From Patella vulgata (Eukaryota; Mollusca; Gastropoda; Patellidae): a DNA stretch of 64,000 bases. Positions 25,001 through 40,000 of the stretch are shown piece by piece. Under the pieces are notes generated by a model. It was not told the origin of the DNA, did no database searches, and saw nothing but the letters and a program-made list of their open reading frames with translations. Position numbers and translations under genes: made by a program. How positions within the stretch are numbered: the first letter of the stretch is position 1; every line of letters begins with the position of its first letter. Location of the stretch: the NCBI RefSeq assembly GCF_932274485.2, contig NC_065883.2:11468222-11532221 (forward strand), read 5' to 3'.

Positions 25001-28000
25001 AAACAAAAAATTTCTATACTATTTGACAGAATTGAGTCTACATGTGTTACCAAATATCTGGAAAAATTTCAATTCGATTGGCTGCATAAATTGTCTGCAA
25101 AATGGAGCCACATCAAAAGATATAATTATTTCTCCTTGGAAAAGAAAATATCAGTGTTTATCAATTTAGTTCCAGTGATAATCAAGCCCATTCTGCACAC
25201 AGAGATCCTTCTACTTTATTCTTCGAGAATAGATCTCTGTCCTTGATGGCCGCCATATACAAAACTTAGCATATTGTTTTGTAATGTGGTTCAACTCCGT
25301 TTGACATCTGTCATACACACAAAGACTAAATAAACCTATTCAATTCCACTAAATGGAAGCAGAATAAATACTTCTCGAAATACAGTCTACTTAGTGCTTT
25401 CAACTAAAATCGTCGATTTAAGACTTAAATGTCTGTCAACTAGCTTAGTGTCTGTTCTCGAGCAGAGCTAACTGTAGACAGACAGCCTAAGTTTAGTATG
25501 AATCAAGTCTAGAAACAGCATATGTCGCAGACATTGTTAGGTATAAATTCAAGCTATGTCAAGCTAAATTGCTCTGGTTCCTGTCATATTGTCTGACACA
25601 AATGTGTCTTTTATCAGGGATTTTAATTATATATAATACGTGTCTGACACCAAGTTCAATATATCGGGCAGAACAGTAGGACGTTAAACCCCATATCATT
25701 TCATTTCAATGTATCGGACACTAGTTGATTAGTGACAGACATTTTGTCAGGTATAACTAAAATTATAATTGCTAGACCTGTGATAAAAACAATGAGTGTT
25801 CAATTGTGTGTAAAAATGATTGGAACTGGACTGAACATTTTATGAAAGGTGGCAGATAATGTAATATTTACCTAATTAATGTCTGCCACATAGATCTAGC
25901 ATCTAGTACAGATAGATACATAGATAATGTATTATGTCTAAAAGCATTTATAGCTTTGATTTCATCACTTGTACATTCTTCTGGTCTAGCAGCCATTAAT
26001 TTCATCATTCTAAATAATTCCTCTACAGCCTATAAAAAATATACATATAACAATGTAGAATATTTCCGGAATGGGGGATGTCATAAGGAAATGAACTTTC
26101 AACAATAATGTCCTAGGTTTGAATCAGTGTTGGCTGAGAAGATCCTACAGGATTTTTCAAGATTAGTTCTCATTTGTAGTTCTATCAAGAAAAGTATGCA
26201 AGGTCATTTGGATGGGGCAAAAAAACTGAAGTCCACCTGTGTACACATCTGCATACAATTAAAATAACCCTTGACACCTGGAAATCAAAGAACAGTAGGG
26301 TGGGTTTTTTTTAACCATATAAAATTTATTACATTTATTTTTTTACATAAAAGTTTGGGTAAAAAAAAAAAGAAAATAAAAAAAATATAAGAAAATGTAA
26401 ATTTAACAAAAGCAGGTAAATCTTTTGAGAATTATTGGAGTGATAAGACAAAAAAATGGCCTAAAAAATAACATTAAAGATGTTTAACAACTTACCACTG
26501 TATACTGTGCTGGATACGGAGTGATATTTTTGAAAGCCCACTGTATATTTTGATGTTGTGCCAGTTGTCGTGTAAAGTTTCTATCCTGTTGACAACACAT
26601 CCTTAATAAACCATAATACGACGGTAACATCAGTTTATTAAACATTACAACATCTTGATCATCGTGGTCAGCTCTACAATAAATATATACATCTTTAAAA
26701 ACATCATTATAACAATAGATAAATTAAAATTCAGATTCAACTTGTACATGTACTATCATCCTTAAAGCAAAATAGATAATTTAAAATTCAGATTCTACCA
26801 TAATGTATTATTTTAATGGTTACTTGAGCAATGTAACAATGAAAGGAAAAGAGGTTTAATGTTCTACTTTTCTGCACCACCTGGTACCAAGTTTACAAAG
26901 CATTCTCCTACTTAAGTTAAGTATTTACTCAAGATTGTTTGCCTTATTTTAACTAAATTATAGCCCTTTATAAAACTTTTGTTGTTTTAATGTATCAAAT
27001 ACATCAATGTGAAAAGTTTTGTGTTTCTGGATCAAAGATATTTCTCATAAACAGTGATTGAAAGTTGAGTTAATTCTGAAATTAAGTCTGGGAATGCTTT
27101 GTGAACTTGTGGGCTAATTAAGATGGGAATATGCCACACAGCATGCTATGAGGGAAATTTTGTTAATGGCCCACTCTTCTTTGATTTCCAAATGCCATGG
27201 AAACTGTAACATGGAATAAATTATATGGGTTCGCAAGTTTTTGTCCCATCTGGATGACTAGATGCTTTTCCCGTTTGTCCTGCAGTACCGACAAGGGGAA
27301 ATCAGAAGGAACATTATCAGCCAAAACTGAGATTAAACCCTGGAAGTTCTGGTTAGTGCGCCAGGGCCATACTCAACGGGCCACCAATGAACCACAGTGT
27401 GACGGGGAGAATTTTACTAATGTCAAGAATTAATTACGCACGAAAAAGCACAAAGGGCAGGCAGCTAACTTATAAAAAAATCAAAATAAAAAAGTAAAGG
27501 AAATGACTACTATTATTTACAAGATATAATAAAGAAGTGTATTAATACTTACAAGATATAATTAAAAGCTATATTTTTACACACATGTGGATTAGAGACG
27601 ATTAATTTAATATTCTCTGGACAATCAACACAAACTTGATGCCAGAATAATAATAGGACCTGAAATATAAAATACATCACAATATGTCAATCATCACTTA
27701 ATAACTGAATCAAATCGTAGAACCTGAAAGTAACTAAAAGCTTTCCAGATCTGTGTATAAATGTTCTTTGCATGCAAGAGTTTGGAATTATGCGTATCAA
27801 CTTCTACTATCAAATGTTTTACTAACTTCTACCAAACTAATCAAGGTACTTCAAACATGTTAATGACATATTCCAACCTAGTCAAGGTATGTCAAAAATG
27901 GTTAAGTACATATTCCAACCTAGTCAAGGTACGTCAAACATGGTTAATGACATATATTCCAACTTAGTCAAGGTACGTCAAACATGGTTAATGACATATT

Positions 28001-31000
28001 CCAACCTAGTCAAGGTACGTCAAACATGGTTAATGACATATTCCAACCTAGTCAAGGTACGTCAAACACTGTTAATGACATATTCCAACTTAGTCAATGT
28101 ACGTCAAACAAAGCTAATGACATAGTCAGTCTGCAGCCAAATTTAACTTTCATATTAAGAGACCAAGTCAAGATAACTCTGCAGTCCAATGTAACTTACA
28201 TACCTGTTTATTATGATGCATGGAGATCTGTGGTTCTGATAATTTAGGATGAAACAATTGCCATAATTCTAGAAAATATTCACTAAACTGAAAGACAAGA
28301 AATAAAGATATCAATATTATTCAAAATGAGTTTATTTTAAAGGAGCAATAACCCCCAAGGATTCTATACAAGTAGTTATCAATCAATCTTTAACTCATGT
28401 TCCTGAAGCAACGACTGTGAGTTTTACAACATCTTGACATTGCTAGATTACTTTACAATTCTCGAACTTAATAGCCATGTTGTCTGCAGACACGACCAAT
28501 CTGACATAGCGACCTCCACAGAAACCTTGACATTGAATGAACCTTGAACTTTGCACCTCGATTATCACAGTTAGACCTTTTAGCTGGAAAGCGCGAGATT
28601 TGGTATTCGCGATGATCGAGGTATCTGATAGGCTCTCAAGCTGATGAATACCCAATCGAAATTAGTGCAGAAATATGAAGGGTATTACTTTAAGGCCTTG
28701 ATAAGATGTATGTAGTTAAATCGAGATCAAGCCTTCTATTGAAGATGCCTTTAACTAAACTAATTGATTCAACGTCCACTCAACACAAACTAGATCATTT
28801 TGGGACTAACATATGGTTCAATTTTTTTTTCACTGGTCTTTAGCAGTAGGGGGAATCCTGAGGACTCAGAGATAATCCATGAGGTTGGACAGGCGACCCT
28901 TCTCCTTGTCACATACAAGCGGGGAATCGAAACCACGCCACTTGACTCAATGGCAGACCTTACGATCCAACGTGCACGGTATAACTGTTCAGCCACCCAA
29001 CCCCCCAGAAATTGTCTATAGACACATTATGTTGTTCCTCCTTACAATAATCTTTAATAAAAGGCGAAAGATTTACACAAGAAAATGAGGAGAAACCTTG
29101 TGTTTACTCAATTGACACCATTCGTGGAGCTGAAAGAAGCTAATTACAGAACATTCATGTACTAATAAACAAATAAATGAAAATACATACCATAAGTTTT
29201 TCAGCTTTAGAATTCAAACAGTAAGTTAAAACAGCAAAATAACAAGTTAATTTAGTTGTACTATGGACAAGTGAATCTGAAAGAAAATTTGAAACAAATA
29301 CAGGTTTAACTAAGGTTGAGTCAATTAAAATTGTTTTTTTTTGGACCATGAATTAAAAACTTTGCTTTTTATTTCTTTGAGCGAAACACTAATTTAAGTA
29401 CTTGGTTGTTATTCTGGATTGTTCACGTGGCTATACTAAAATATCTTAAGAAAACAATCCATTCATTGGCCAAGACATTATCATAGTATATTCATACAGC
29501 ATCTACCTCAGATATAAAACTGAAAGAAGAGAGAGAGAGAAATGGGGTTTAAAGTCTACTTGACACAAACTAGGTCATTTCGGGACTAACATATGGTTCA
29601 ATTTTATTTCAATAATTCACTTGCGCGTAGGGTCTTTAGCAGTGGGAGGAAACCGGAGAACACCCACGAGTTTGGACAGGCGACCCTACTCCTTGTCACA
29701 TACAACCGGGGAATCGAAACCACACCAGTTGACTCAATGACAGACCTTATGATACAGCGCACATGCTAACTGAAAGAAGTCTTACCAACATAAGCTTTAG
29801 CTCTTGATAATAATGACAGTAAATGTTCATAAATCTGAAATACAATGAAACAACAAAATTGAAGCAAATACAGATGATAATGAATAATGACAACTTTTAT
29901 CTTATAGAAGTTTTATTACATACAACACTCTCGAATACTATCCATAGTTTATCTCATGACAACTTAGCTTACTATAAACAAATGAAATGACATGGGGTTT
30001 AACGTCCTACTGTTCTGCTCTGACTGGGCTAATGAAGATGGGCATATGCCATGCAGTGTGCTATGAGGGAAATTTTGTCTAGACTGTGGCGCTACAGCCT
30101 ACTCTTATATCGAATTCTAACTGCCAAGGCATCTTTTACATGCACGCCAATGTGTACATGGGACCTCGGTTTTTTGTCCTATCCGAATGACTAGACAGCT
30201 GTTCTTGTTAGACCCTCTGTCCTGCACCACTGACAAGGGTAAACCACGCTGGAAAATCCTGATGAAATTTCTCGGCCAAAACCGGGAGCAAACCCGCGAC
30301 CTCCAGGCTATAAGCCAGCATCTTACTCACTTAGCCACCATGGCTCCTTATTATTAACAAATGCCATTTTGGTTGCCAATTGATTTGGGAATTGAATTTT
30401 TAAATGCTGTATACAAGAAATATATAGGAGTTTTTTGGATACAGTAAGGTGCAAAAGATTATAATATAGTATGTTTTTACACCATGATTTTGTTATATAA
30501 ATTAAATACAATATTATTACTTTCAGTTTATTTGTACATTTAATAATAATTACCTGATTAAGTGCTAGTCTAGCATCTGGTGTCATCTGACAAAAAAATA
30601 AATTAAGACATTTTAATTTATTTAATGGTATACACAGGTGCCTTACTCTTAAAAACTTAGAAGTAATACATTTCAAGTATGCAGTCTTTTCATAAGCTAA
30701 GCATTAATATCTAAGCCAATAAAAAGGATGCATTCTTTAGTTTTCTTAATGATGGCACTTGGACATTTATTTGGGTTTTGAAAGTAAATGTCTGGCAAAG
30801 AAAACTGTGTCAATCTGTTTTACAGCTAGGAAATTTAAATAGATTACTTATAAATAAAAATATATCATTTAACTGATTTCTAAGAGAGAAAATATTATAT
30901 ATTTGTGTTTACCACGATTTCTTTTAATGGACTGTGATAACTTCTAGGAGGTCGATAAGCTTGTCTAAAGTTGTGACTTGGTACCAACGCTACCAGAAGA

Positions 31001-34000
31001 TATGCTGCAGCTGTAATAAATAAAAAAGGTATTATACATAATTCTTGTTACTTTCGATAGCAGTGACTGCAATGTAGATGTGAGCAACTTTTGTCAGTTT
31101 GGGGTTGTTTTTGTTTTTTTAAGTGAAGTGTACTATCAAATATTCAGGTAATCAATCAGAGTATTGATATAATGTATTTTATTTGCCAACTTGTGGTTAA
31201 AAACAATTTTTTATTGCTTTTGATTACCGTTGGGAAACCAAGGTCGCTCAGTGGCGACGACTCACCAAACAGTTCTCGGGTTTGATTCCAGTGTTGAACA
31301 TGTATTTTATTTGCCAACTTGTGGTTAAAACAAATATGTTGCTTTTGATTACCGTTGGGGATGGCGACGGCTCACTAACCAGGTCTTGGGTTTGATTCCA
31401 GTGTTGAACATGGACTTGATTATGAGACTCTGTGGCCCAGTGTTCTAATGATCATAAGGTCTGACATTTAGTCAACTTTTGGGCTTTCTCGCGTTTAATG
31501 TGTTTCAAGATTAAATTCATTGAAATACCCAATTTCATTACAGTTAATTCACCGACAAGTAAATTCTCCAGTAGATCAATTTCAATGCCATTCCATCAAG
31601 GCTGACAAATATTACTAAGATGAGAGCTTGGAGCCATAATGTATTGATACTGTCATATTGTGGTATATTCTATATCATTGTGGTCTGAAACCTTATACTT
31701 AAGTCGACACAAGTTGTCTCCCTTATATTGTAGTTCTTCTGCCTTTTTGAGTAATAAAGATAAGAGATTGGAATTCTAACATGGAGAATGTTTTTTTTTT
31801 CCTTTTCACCCACATGCAACTGTTTAACACCCCTGGATCCAAGGATCCGAATATAACAGTACATCACAAAATGAACTTACCGTTTCTGACCCGCAACGTA
31901 CTGTGTGCTATTAAATACTGTTCTACCCATAAATCCATCTGACTGAGACACCATGCCTGTACTACTTTATTACGTGTAACCTGACCAGCCAACCATTCTA
32001 AACACTGCTGAGGACAACATTTAGCTAACTAAAATAGAATAAAATACAATAGATCAAAAATAGAATTTATTTCATCTGATGCAAATCATTAAACAAACTT
32101 GCAAGTTTTTGTTTTTATCCAGCCTCCTAGATTTTTATCATGATTTTTTTATTTTATATTCTTCCAATTTGAAATGATCTACTCAACAAACAGAAGGGAA
32201 GAAAAAACAGTTTAACGTCCACTTGACACAAACTAGGTCATTTCGGGACTAACACATGGCTCAATTTTATTTCAATAATTTGCTTGCGAGTAGGGGTCTT
32301 TAGCAGTGGGAGGAAACTGGAGGACCCGGAGAAAACCCACGAGGTTGGACAGGCGACCCTCCTCCTTGTCACGTTCAAACCGGGAATCAAAACCACCCCA
32401 GTTGACTCAATGACCCCATCATTTGAGTCATTTGAGGGAGTTCCAATCCCTTGCTAACTATAATCGTTAAAAGGGATATCAGTCAATGGTTCAATTCCAT
32501 TCAGGATTTACGAAAATATAATGAATTGAAACTTTTCAACATTCGGCATCATCTGCAGACGATATAAACAAACCAGTACCAGCTATGTAGTGTTAAATCT
32601 TTTGATGGGCCTCTTTTTAATCCAACTGAATCCAAGAGGGTGATTATCTACCGTTTATAATTTTTTGGTTTTTTTTAAAATCAAATGTTAAATAATAAAT
32701 CTTCGTACATTTTAGCATGGCTGACGCCATAAAAAAAATAGATATTTATGATAAAATTAGGATCGAGACCAGCAACATTAAAATTGTAATTTACTAGAAC
32801 TCAGACATGAGATATTGGTTCAGTAATATCAAAATCATTGTTCTTGCTTGTAAAACAGTTTTTGACTATCTTTTAAAAATCAACAATGCATGTAGTTTGT
32901 ACTTACATCCCAGAATTTGAGTAATATGTATCTAGTATATTGTGGCATGCCTGGTGGTCCACCCATAAACTCGACTAACATTGATAATAACTTGAAGAAT
33001 GGTTGAGATTGCTGAAAACACAAATAAAATCAATTTTAAAGAACCGTTGAAAACAAAAATATACACCATTTTACAGGAATGGCTGAAAACATGAATAACT
33101 CCGATTTCAAAGCCTGAAAATATTAAAAAGGGAATGCTCAATTGTTAGGCTGGAACATTCTGAACTGACAGAATTGCAGTCGTGTGACACAGAATTCTGT
33201 CCCATCACAGTAATATCCATAGTATAAAAGACAAAAATAAAATAATATCATGTGTTTGAACCCCATCACATGTTCATAAACTATTTATTTTATTAAAATA
33301 AGTAATGATTTTAGTTTACCTCTGGTGTAAGTTTTCTGATAGCTGCGAAGATCATGTTCACAATCTGAAAATAAAATAAAAGTCATTCATAAACATATCT
33401 GTTGACATATTTAAGTGATAGTTGATGGGGAATTTTGGCCACCCAGCTCAATATTCCGATTGTCGATGGGTTTATTTCATACCCAATGCGTGTACTGTAA
33501 ATCATAAGGTCTACCATTGAGTCAATTGTTATCGTTTCAATTTGGGCTTGTACATGACAAGGTGTGTTTTTTTTCAGGGTTTCTTGTTTTTCCTCCCCTC
33601 CCCTAACTGCAAGAGACCGCTACATGCAGGTGAATAACAGAAATAAAGACTCATCATGACTGATTGATCTGAGTACTTACTATCATGGCTTGGTTTTCAT
33701 TCCATCTGGTTAAACTAAACAATAAATTACACGTCTGGCGGATGTTGATGTTGTCACGTATTTGATTGAACAGAAACGGAAATCCCTGTAACAAAACATG
33801 AAATTGTATTTATCGTATTTAACATCATTAAATTCATTTATTCGTTTATGATTTTTATTTAAATCTGATTTTACAAACTGAAACCCACTTGCATTAAGCT
33901 ACAACATATAAATTTATATCATATATTTCTGTTCATAAATCTGTATTAATCTTTTTATATGCCCACATTTTGATGTGGACGTATTATGTTGTCGCCCTTG

Positions 34001-37000
34001 TCTGTTCAAATTTGTCTTGAGGTCACAATTTTTATTCGATTTTGATCAAACTTTTTACAAGAGCGTTGCCCCCAAGTTGAGCAGCGCTTGTGGCTCAGTT
34101 CCTGGTCCAACAAAAAACATTATTTTTTACCTTTCCTCCGATGATGGCTGTCATATCTTTAGTCGAAAGTCGAAGCTGTTTTTCGTTAGTTCGTGATTTT
34201 TCTACCAGAAGAGCTATAAGTGTGATCATCTTTTCTAGAGATATCGGGCGATAATTATCATCTGTTAACGAAATAACATCTTCCTCTTCTTCATCATCGG
34301 ATAATATTTCAACCTTCAATATAAACAAACACATGTCAAAGTGGCCTACATTTGATCAAAGGGCAATAACTATGACAATAATTATCGGAAATCTTTGGTC
34401 TTTTTTATTTCATGAACATAAATTTAGTGTATAATTTTCGAATCAATCAGATGATATCTTTGCCTATGAGGGCATCCACAAGATTTTTTGTAAATGATCA
34501 TGTGTCATAAATTGAAAACAATCTTTGAAAATTAGTAGGTTTCTTCAGAGCATGATAACAAATAACCACATTAAAACAAAAAATTTAGATATTGTCTGAA
34601 AAATGCAAAAATTAGTGGCATTAATATACCAAATAAACAAACTAAAAAAAGGTTTATATTATGTATATATTTATTTACATAATTTTCTTGTGCTTTCTGT
34701 CCCATATAGAATGTTATCATTGTATAGATAGCATTAATATGTATTAAAAACTGGGCCTCTTCTTCACCAGATTTAGCGAATTCCAATAAAAATGCAAAAT
34801 ATTCTGTTAAATATTTACTGTGAGGTCTCACACCATGTTCGATCTGAAAATAAACAAAATTATATAGACAATGTGACATTAAAACACATCAGAAGCTTTA
34901 CATCATACAGTCAAATCAACTGATATCACCCAATCATTCTCCAATATCACCAGAGAAGACAAACTAAGCCAGAAACCAAAACAATGTAATAGCATTATGA
35001 TTTCTGTTTAAATTCTGAGGGGATTTGATTGTCAGTTTGGAACTTGACATAATTGCAATCGAGAGTCACAGAATTTGGTTCTGTCACATTTCTGCCAGCC
35101 CCCCACTCCCCCGAAAATGAGGTGTGAGCAGAAACATGATGTTATCAAGTGTTTCAGCTAAGGTGATTGGTTTAGAGAGTATCATATTCAGTTCGCATAT
35201 GCCTTGTCCGAAATTCGTTTAACACCTTTCAAGGGATTGAAAAAATCCATCATGGAACATTAAATTGAGTATCCCATACATTACTTTCCGCTTGAATACG
35301 ATAAATAAATAAAATGCTTCTAATATTGAGTAGAAAGAATTAAATGTTTGTTTGACATAGACTATTTGAATAGGAGTGTACTTACAATAGTCAATAATTT
35401 ACGTATAAATCTGGTTACACAGGATCTGTTTCCTAGTTGATTGACATCTACAGTACCATCTCTATAATATAAATAATATATACTCGTAATGATCTCTATA
35501 ATACAAATAATATATAATTGTTGTAATGAATAAAGACCATCTCTATAATATAAATAATATATAATCATTGTAATTAATAAACACAATCTCTACAATATAA
35601 ATAATATATAATCAATGTAATGATTCTGTAATATAAATAATATATAATCATTGTAATGATCTCTATAATACAAATAATATATAATCATTGTAATGATCTC
35701 TATAATACATATAATATATAATCATTGTAATGCATAAAGACCATCTCTATAATACATATAATATATAATCGTTGTAATAAATAAAGACCATCTCTATAAT
35801 ATAAGTAATATATAGTCATTGTAATGAATAAGGACCATTTCTACGATATATATAATATATAATCGTTGTAATGAATAAAGACCATTTCTATAATATAAAT
35901 AATATATTGTCATACACCAGTGGATATTTATCTGTCCTACTTGCAGGCCTGTAGCAAAACATTCAACTTGTCAGTGATGCGACAAGCCATTATTTTAAAA
36001 TATATGCTTTGGTAACTGCGACTGATTGTTTATGCTTGTATTTGTGGAAGGAGAAGAGATTAATGTACTTTATAATTAATTTTAATAGTTTGGGGGATTT
36101 CACGACATGATACCTCAACAAGTAGGTTTCAATAAAACCAAACTCATATAACAAGATTTTTGTTAACTAAACTAATAACCTTATTAGTTGGGAAGAAAAT
36201 GGTCATATAGAAAATGATTCTATAATGAATATACATATTAACTTACGGTTCAACAACAGGTTGCATGTAAAATTCAACCTGTGTATTACGTAACTGTGAT
36301 ATAATATGTAACACCAATCTCTGAAACATCTGAAATATACAGCAAATATTATAATAATCTTCTCAGAATTTCCAATTTAAAATTACATCATTTAAAAATA
36401 GTAGATGTTGGGAAGGCTACTAATGTAGGTACCTCAATCAACAAAATGTCTTTTCCAAAGACAATCAAAACACACGGACCACACTCATGAATATGTAAGC
36501 TAAAACATTTTAAGGATACAGAATAGCTCATCTGAGCACTAAAATTATATCACAGAATAGTCAGAGCCATTGAGAAATCTGAGTTCTTGAATAAGCCCCC
36601 TGGTGTAGTAATATAGACCTACCTGTCTCACCATCTGATTCGGACATTTAATTAATATTTGTTGCGGCCACCAATCACTTTCAGCCATATGATCTAACGA
36701 CCACTGAAAAACACAAACAGATCAAGCTTAAAAATAACTGCCTGTCATCAGATATCAGCCAGAGGACGGCTGTTTAATAAGTAATGAACCATATGTTCAG
36801 GTTTGACAGAGACAAAACTTATAATGTAAGTGACAAAGTATGTGACTACTGAACAAGTGCCTAATTATACCAAATCTGTTATAGAGACTTGGTGAACCTG
36901 GGCGCTGGATTCTCTGTCATTAGTGTCATTCAATTTCATTTCTGACCACTTGGGAAGAATTTTGACTCACCACTGTGCACCCCATTTGAATCATCTTACA

Positions 37001-40000
37001 AAATATAATAAATTATGAAAAGATTAAGAAGATAATAAATAGTTTTACCTCACAGGCCTTTGGACAAGAATTAAACTGTTTAGTCAGGAGTTCAATCCAT
37101 TGTAACATAGTCGGCTGAAAATAGAAACATAAAAATAAAACAAATTAGAGGGGATAACATTTATCTAAGTATGTGTACCTGTTAAGCACGACACAGCACA
37201 CGTCGTACACTCAGCCTAACTATACGCATCGCAGTGTGGCAGGCATTTCCAAGTAAGTGTAGAGGTGGAGCACGACATAGCACACGTCGTACACTCAGCC
37301 TAACTATACACATGGCAGTGGGGCAGGCATTTCCAAGTAAGTGTAGTTGTCGAGCACGACACAGCACACTCAGCCTAACTATACGCATCGCAGTGGGGGC
37401 AGGCATTTCCTTATTCTGTTAACTATGCTTTGACTTAAAACAGAACACTACTGGATTCATATGTTTCCTATTATTTTACTGACTGATATATAGTGTCATA
37501 TTGTGGTATATTCTATATCATTGTGGTCTGAAACCTTGTGGTTAAGTTGACACAAGTTGTCTCCCTTATGTGGTAGTTCTTCTCCATTTTTGAGTAATAA
37601 AGAAAGAGATTGGAATTCTAACATGAAGAATGGTTGATTTTTATTTTCACCCACATGTAACTGTGTAACACCCCTGGATCCAAGGATCCGAATATAACAA
37701 TAGACTGAAGCTCTAAAGCATCACGCAGGAGTGTAACTGAAACTGTCACAACAGGCAATGCGCATGTCCATTGTTACTAAATAAGCGTTAAATTAAGGCT
37801 TACCTTTTCTTTGGAATGTATCATAGTTTCTAGAACGAAGGACAGACTGAGTTGTGCTGCCTTTAATGCCACCTGATTGGTCTCATCTTTAACTAATGTT
37901 GTTGGTATATAACCACAGATCTGCCACATAAACCTACAAATATACAATATATATAGTATACAGTCACAGAATATAGCCACATAAGCCCATAACTATATAT
38001 ATAACAACAGATCTGGTATCTAATTATACATGACAGGATGTTTATTTCAGATGTAGTGAACATATTTTAAGTCTTGACTTAATATTAACTTCTGTTTCTG
38101 ATATATCTGGATGCATGTGCAACTTAAACGTGTGAAAGAACCTTCCGTTGCCAGGGATGCAATAATAGTGCCGTGTTTAATGTATTGTAATTTGGACTTG
38201 TAATTGATGCGTAATCAATGGAACGATATATTTATAGTCAGAATATTTGATAATCTAAAATAAATCCATTTTCATTAGACCGGCATATGTCAAACCGCAT
38301 TTCATATATAGTTGCTAATACAAAACTTTGTCTATCATGTTAACTATGTGAGGGGAATCACAGATCGAAGTTTCTGAAACAAAATTATCTCCATCCAGAA
38401 AGAGAGGGAGAGAAATGGGGTTTAACATCCACTCCACACAAACTAGGTCATTTCGAGACTAACATATGGTTCAATTTTATTTCAATAATTTGCTTGCGCG
38501 TAGGGGGTGGGTCTTTAGCAGTGGGAGGTACCAGAGGACCTGGAGAAAACCCCCAATGTTGAACAGGCGACCCAACTCCTTGTCACGTACAATCGGGGAA
38601 TCGAAACCACACCAGTTGACTCAAGGACAGACTTTATGATACAGCGCGCAGGTGCTAACCATTCGGCCATCCAACCCCCCTATCTCCATCCAAAACACAT
38701 GAAAGATGAGCAACACAAGAAATCACCAACTCAATAAGACAATAACTACCACAACTATAACAGAAATGAATTCCAGGTCACTTTGAAAATATTACTTACC
38801 CAAAATAGTTATGTTCAAATAGATTTTTATCTTGTAGAAACTGTGTATTATCCTGCCATATCCACTGGAAAAAAAAAAAAAAAATTAACACCATTATTAT
38901 TGTCAGCGGCTTTAAATATGGATATAGTTTTATATAAGGAGTTTTGCTTGTTACTGCATCCTATTCACTTATATTCTATTAAATGATAAATTGTAAATAC
39001 TAATGTTATCTTGAACAAAATACTGTTTAAACCAAATATTGAAGATTACTTTTTTCTAAAATGTTCAGCCTACCTGTCCTAATTCATTGGATAATTCAAA
39101 ATTAAATTTAAGTGGTTCTTCAACTTTAACCGCAGTATCCTCTGCTTTTTTTGGCGGACAACTTTCATAAAATAACATGTAAGCACTATTTGTCTGAAAT
39201 AAAAAACAAATCAATCAACCCGATTTAAAGGACAATAGTTAGTCGTTGAATTAGAGCAGGGTCATAAGGGGGTACTCAATTCTCTCAATCACAAAAATAG
39301 TGATAATCGAGTGAAAAGGGAATTTCGGGCTACAACGCATGCATCGACTGAATAAATAAATATCACAACCAACCATGCAGCCGAAACATATTCGTTGTGT
39401 TTAATTACATCACGATTCAAATTACACCACCTCCGTTTTCGGGACTGACAGAACTGTGACAGGACTGAATTGTGCGTTACTCGATTTCAATTCTGTTAAT
39501 TCGGGAGGTTCTGGAATGTGAATCAAGCATCCCATTTGTAATTCTGAGACAGTTTTCATGAAATTTCTTCACATGTGTGTAAAATTTATTTCTACATATT
39601 CCCATTATTGGGCTTTTGTTTTCTCATGAAGGATCTTTTATTTAGCTATGGCGCAAAAGTCCTAATGGTCTTTTTCTCTTAGTGTTAAATTTAATTTGTG
39701 CATAATTTACATATTCATTGCACAATTTGAATAAATAAATCAATATTTTACCTTTTCAAAAGAGAAATCCATAAATTTATCTGTAACAGAATCATAAGTT
39801 TTACTCTGAAATAAAGAGAACAAATATATAATAATATATCTACAAGGTGTTTCTAGATCAGTGTGACTATAGTATATCATTCTTTCAAATAGTTGTAGAT
39901 AGCTTAATATTCCTTTTCTTTTATCAAGGTATATCAAATCAACTTGATCTGAGAAAGTGAGAAATTGAGGTTTAACATCCACTCGACACAAACTAGGTCA

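Larger units (their letters stand above)
18667..38864 (-). other. USP34: USP34 post-catalytic helical-repeat region, 29 exons
   Basis: Exons in transcript order: 38800-38864, 37804-37933, 37049-37114, 36623-36703, 36247-36329, 35386-35461, 34679-34843, 34131-34313, 33681-33785, 33320-33364, 32907-33011, 31881-32028, 30913-31010, 30554-30586, 29786-29834, 29191-29276, 28204-28287, 27553-27659, 26496-26673, 25872-26029, 24913-24991, 23760-23886, 22967-23089, 22506-22610, 21517-21638, 20977-21100, 20199-20278, 19582-19719, 18667-18804. The region is alpha-helical ARM/HEAT-like and corresponds to the DUF3517-type C-terminal domain shared by large USPs. It includes an acidic run (EILSDDEEEEDVISL) at 34260-34313. 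Very short exons (33, 45 and 49 nt) occur at 30554, 33320 and 29786. Confidence 0.93.

Noticed and set aside
24835-25053. 72-codon ORF as an independent small gene
   Set aside because: Its middle part is the USP34 exon 24913-24991 read through both splice sites; the same holds for many other minus-strand ORFs over USP34 exons.
27835-28130. CRISPR-like array
   Set aside because: Units are contiguous tandem repeats without unique spacers, in an animal intron. The same applies to 22130-22503, 53875-54028 and 35450-35915.
33956-34196. 73-codon plus-strand ORF over the USP34 exon at 34131
   Set aside because: It is antisense to a well-supported USP34 exon and includes MITE-1 sequence.
37182-37422. 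Overlapping ORFs rich in R/H/L on both strands
   Set aside because: They are readings of an 84-bp tandem repeat in a USP34 intron.
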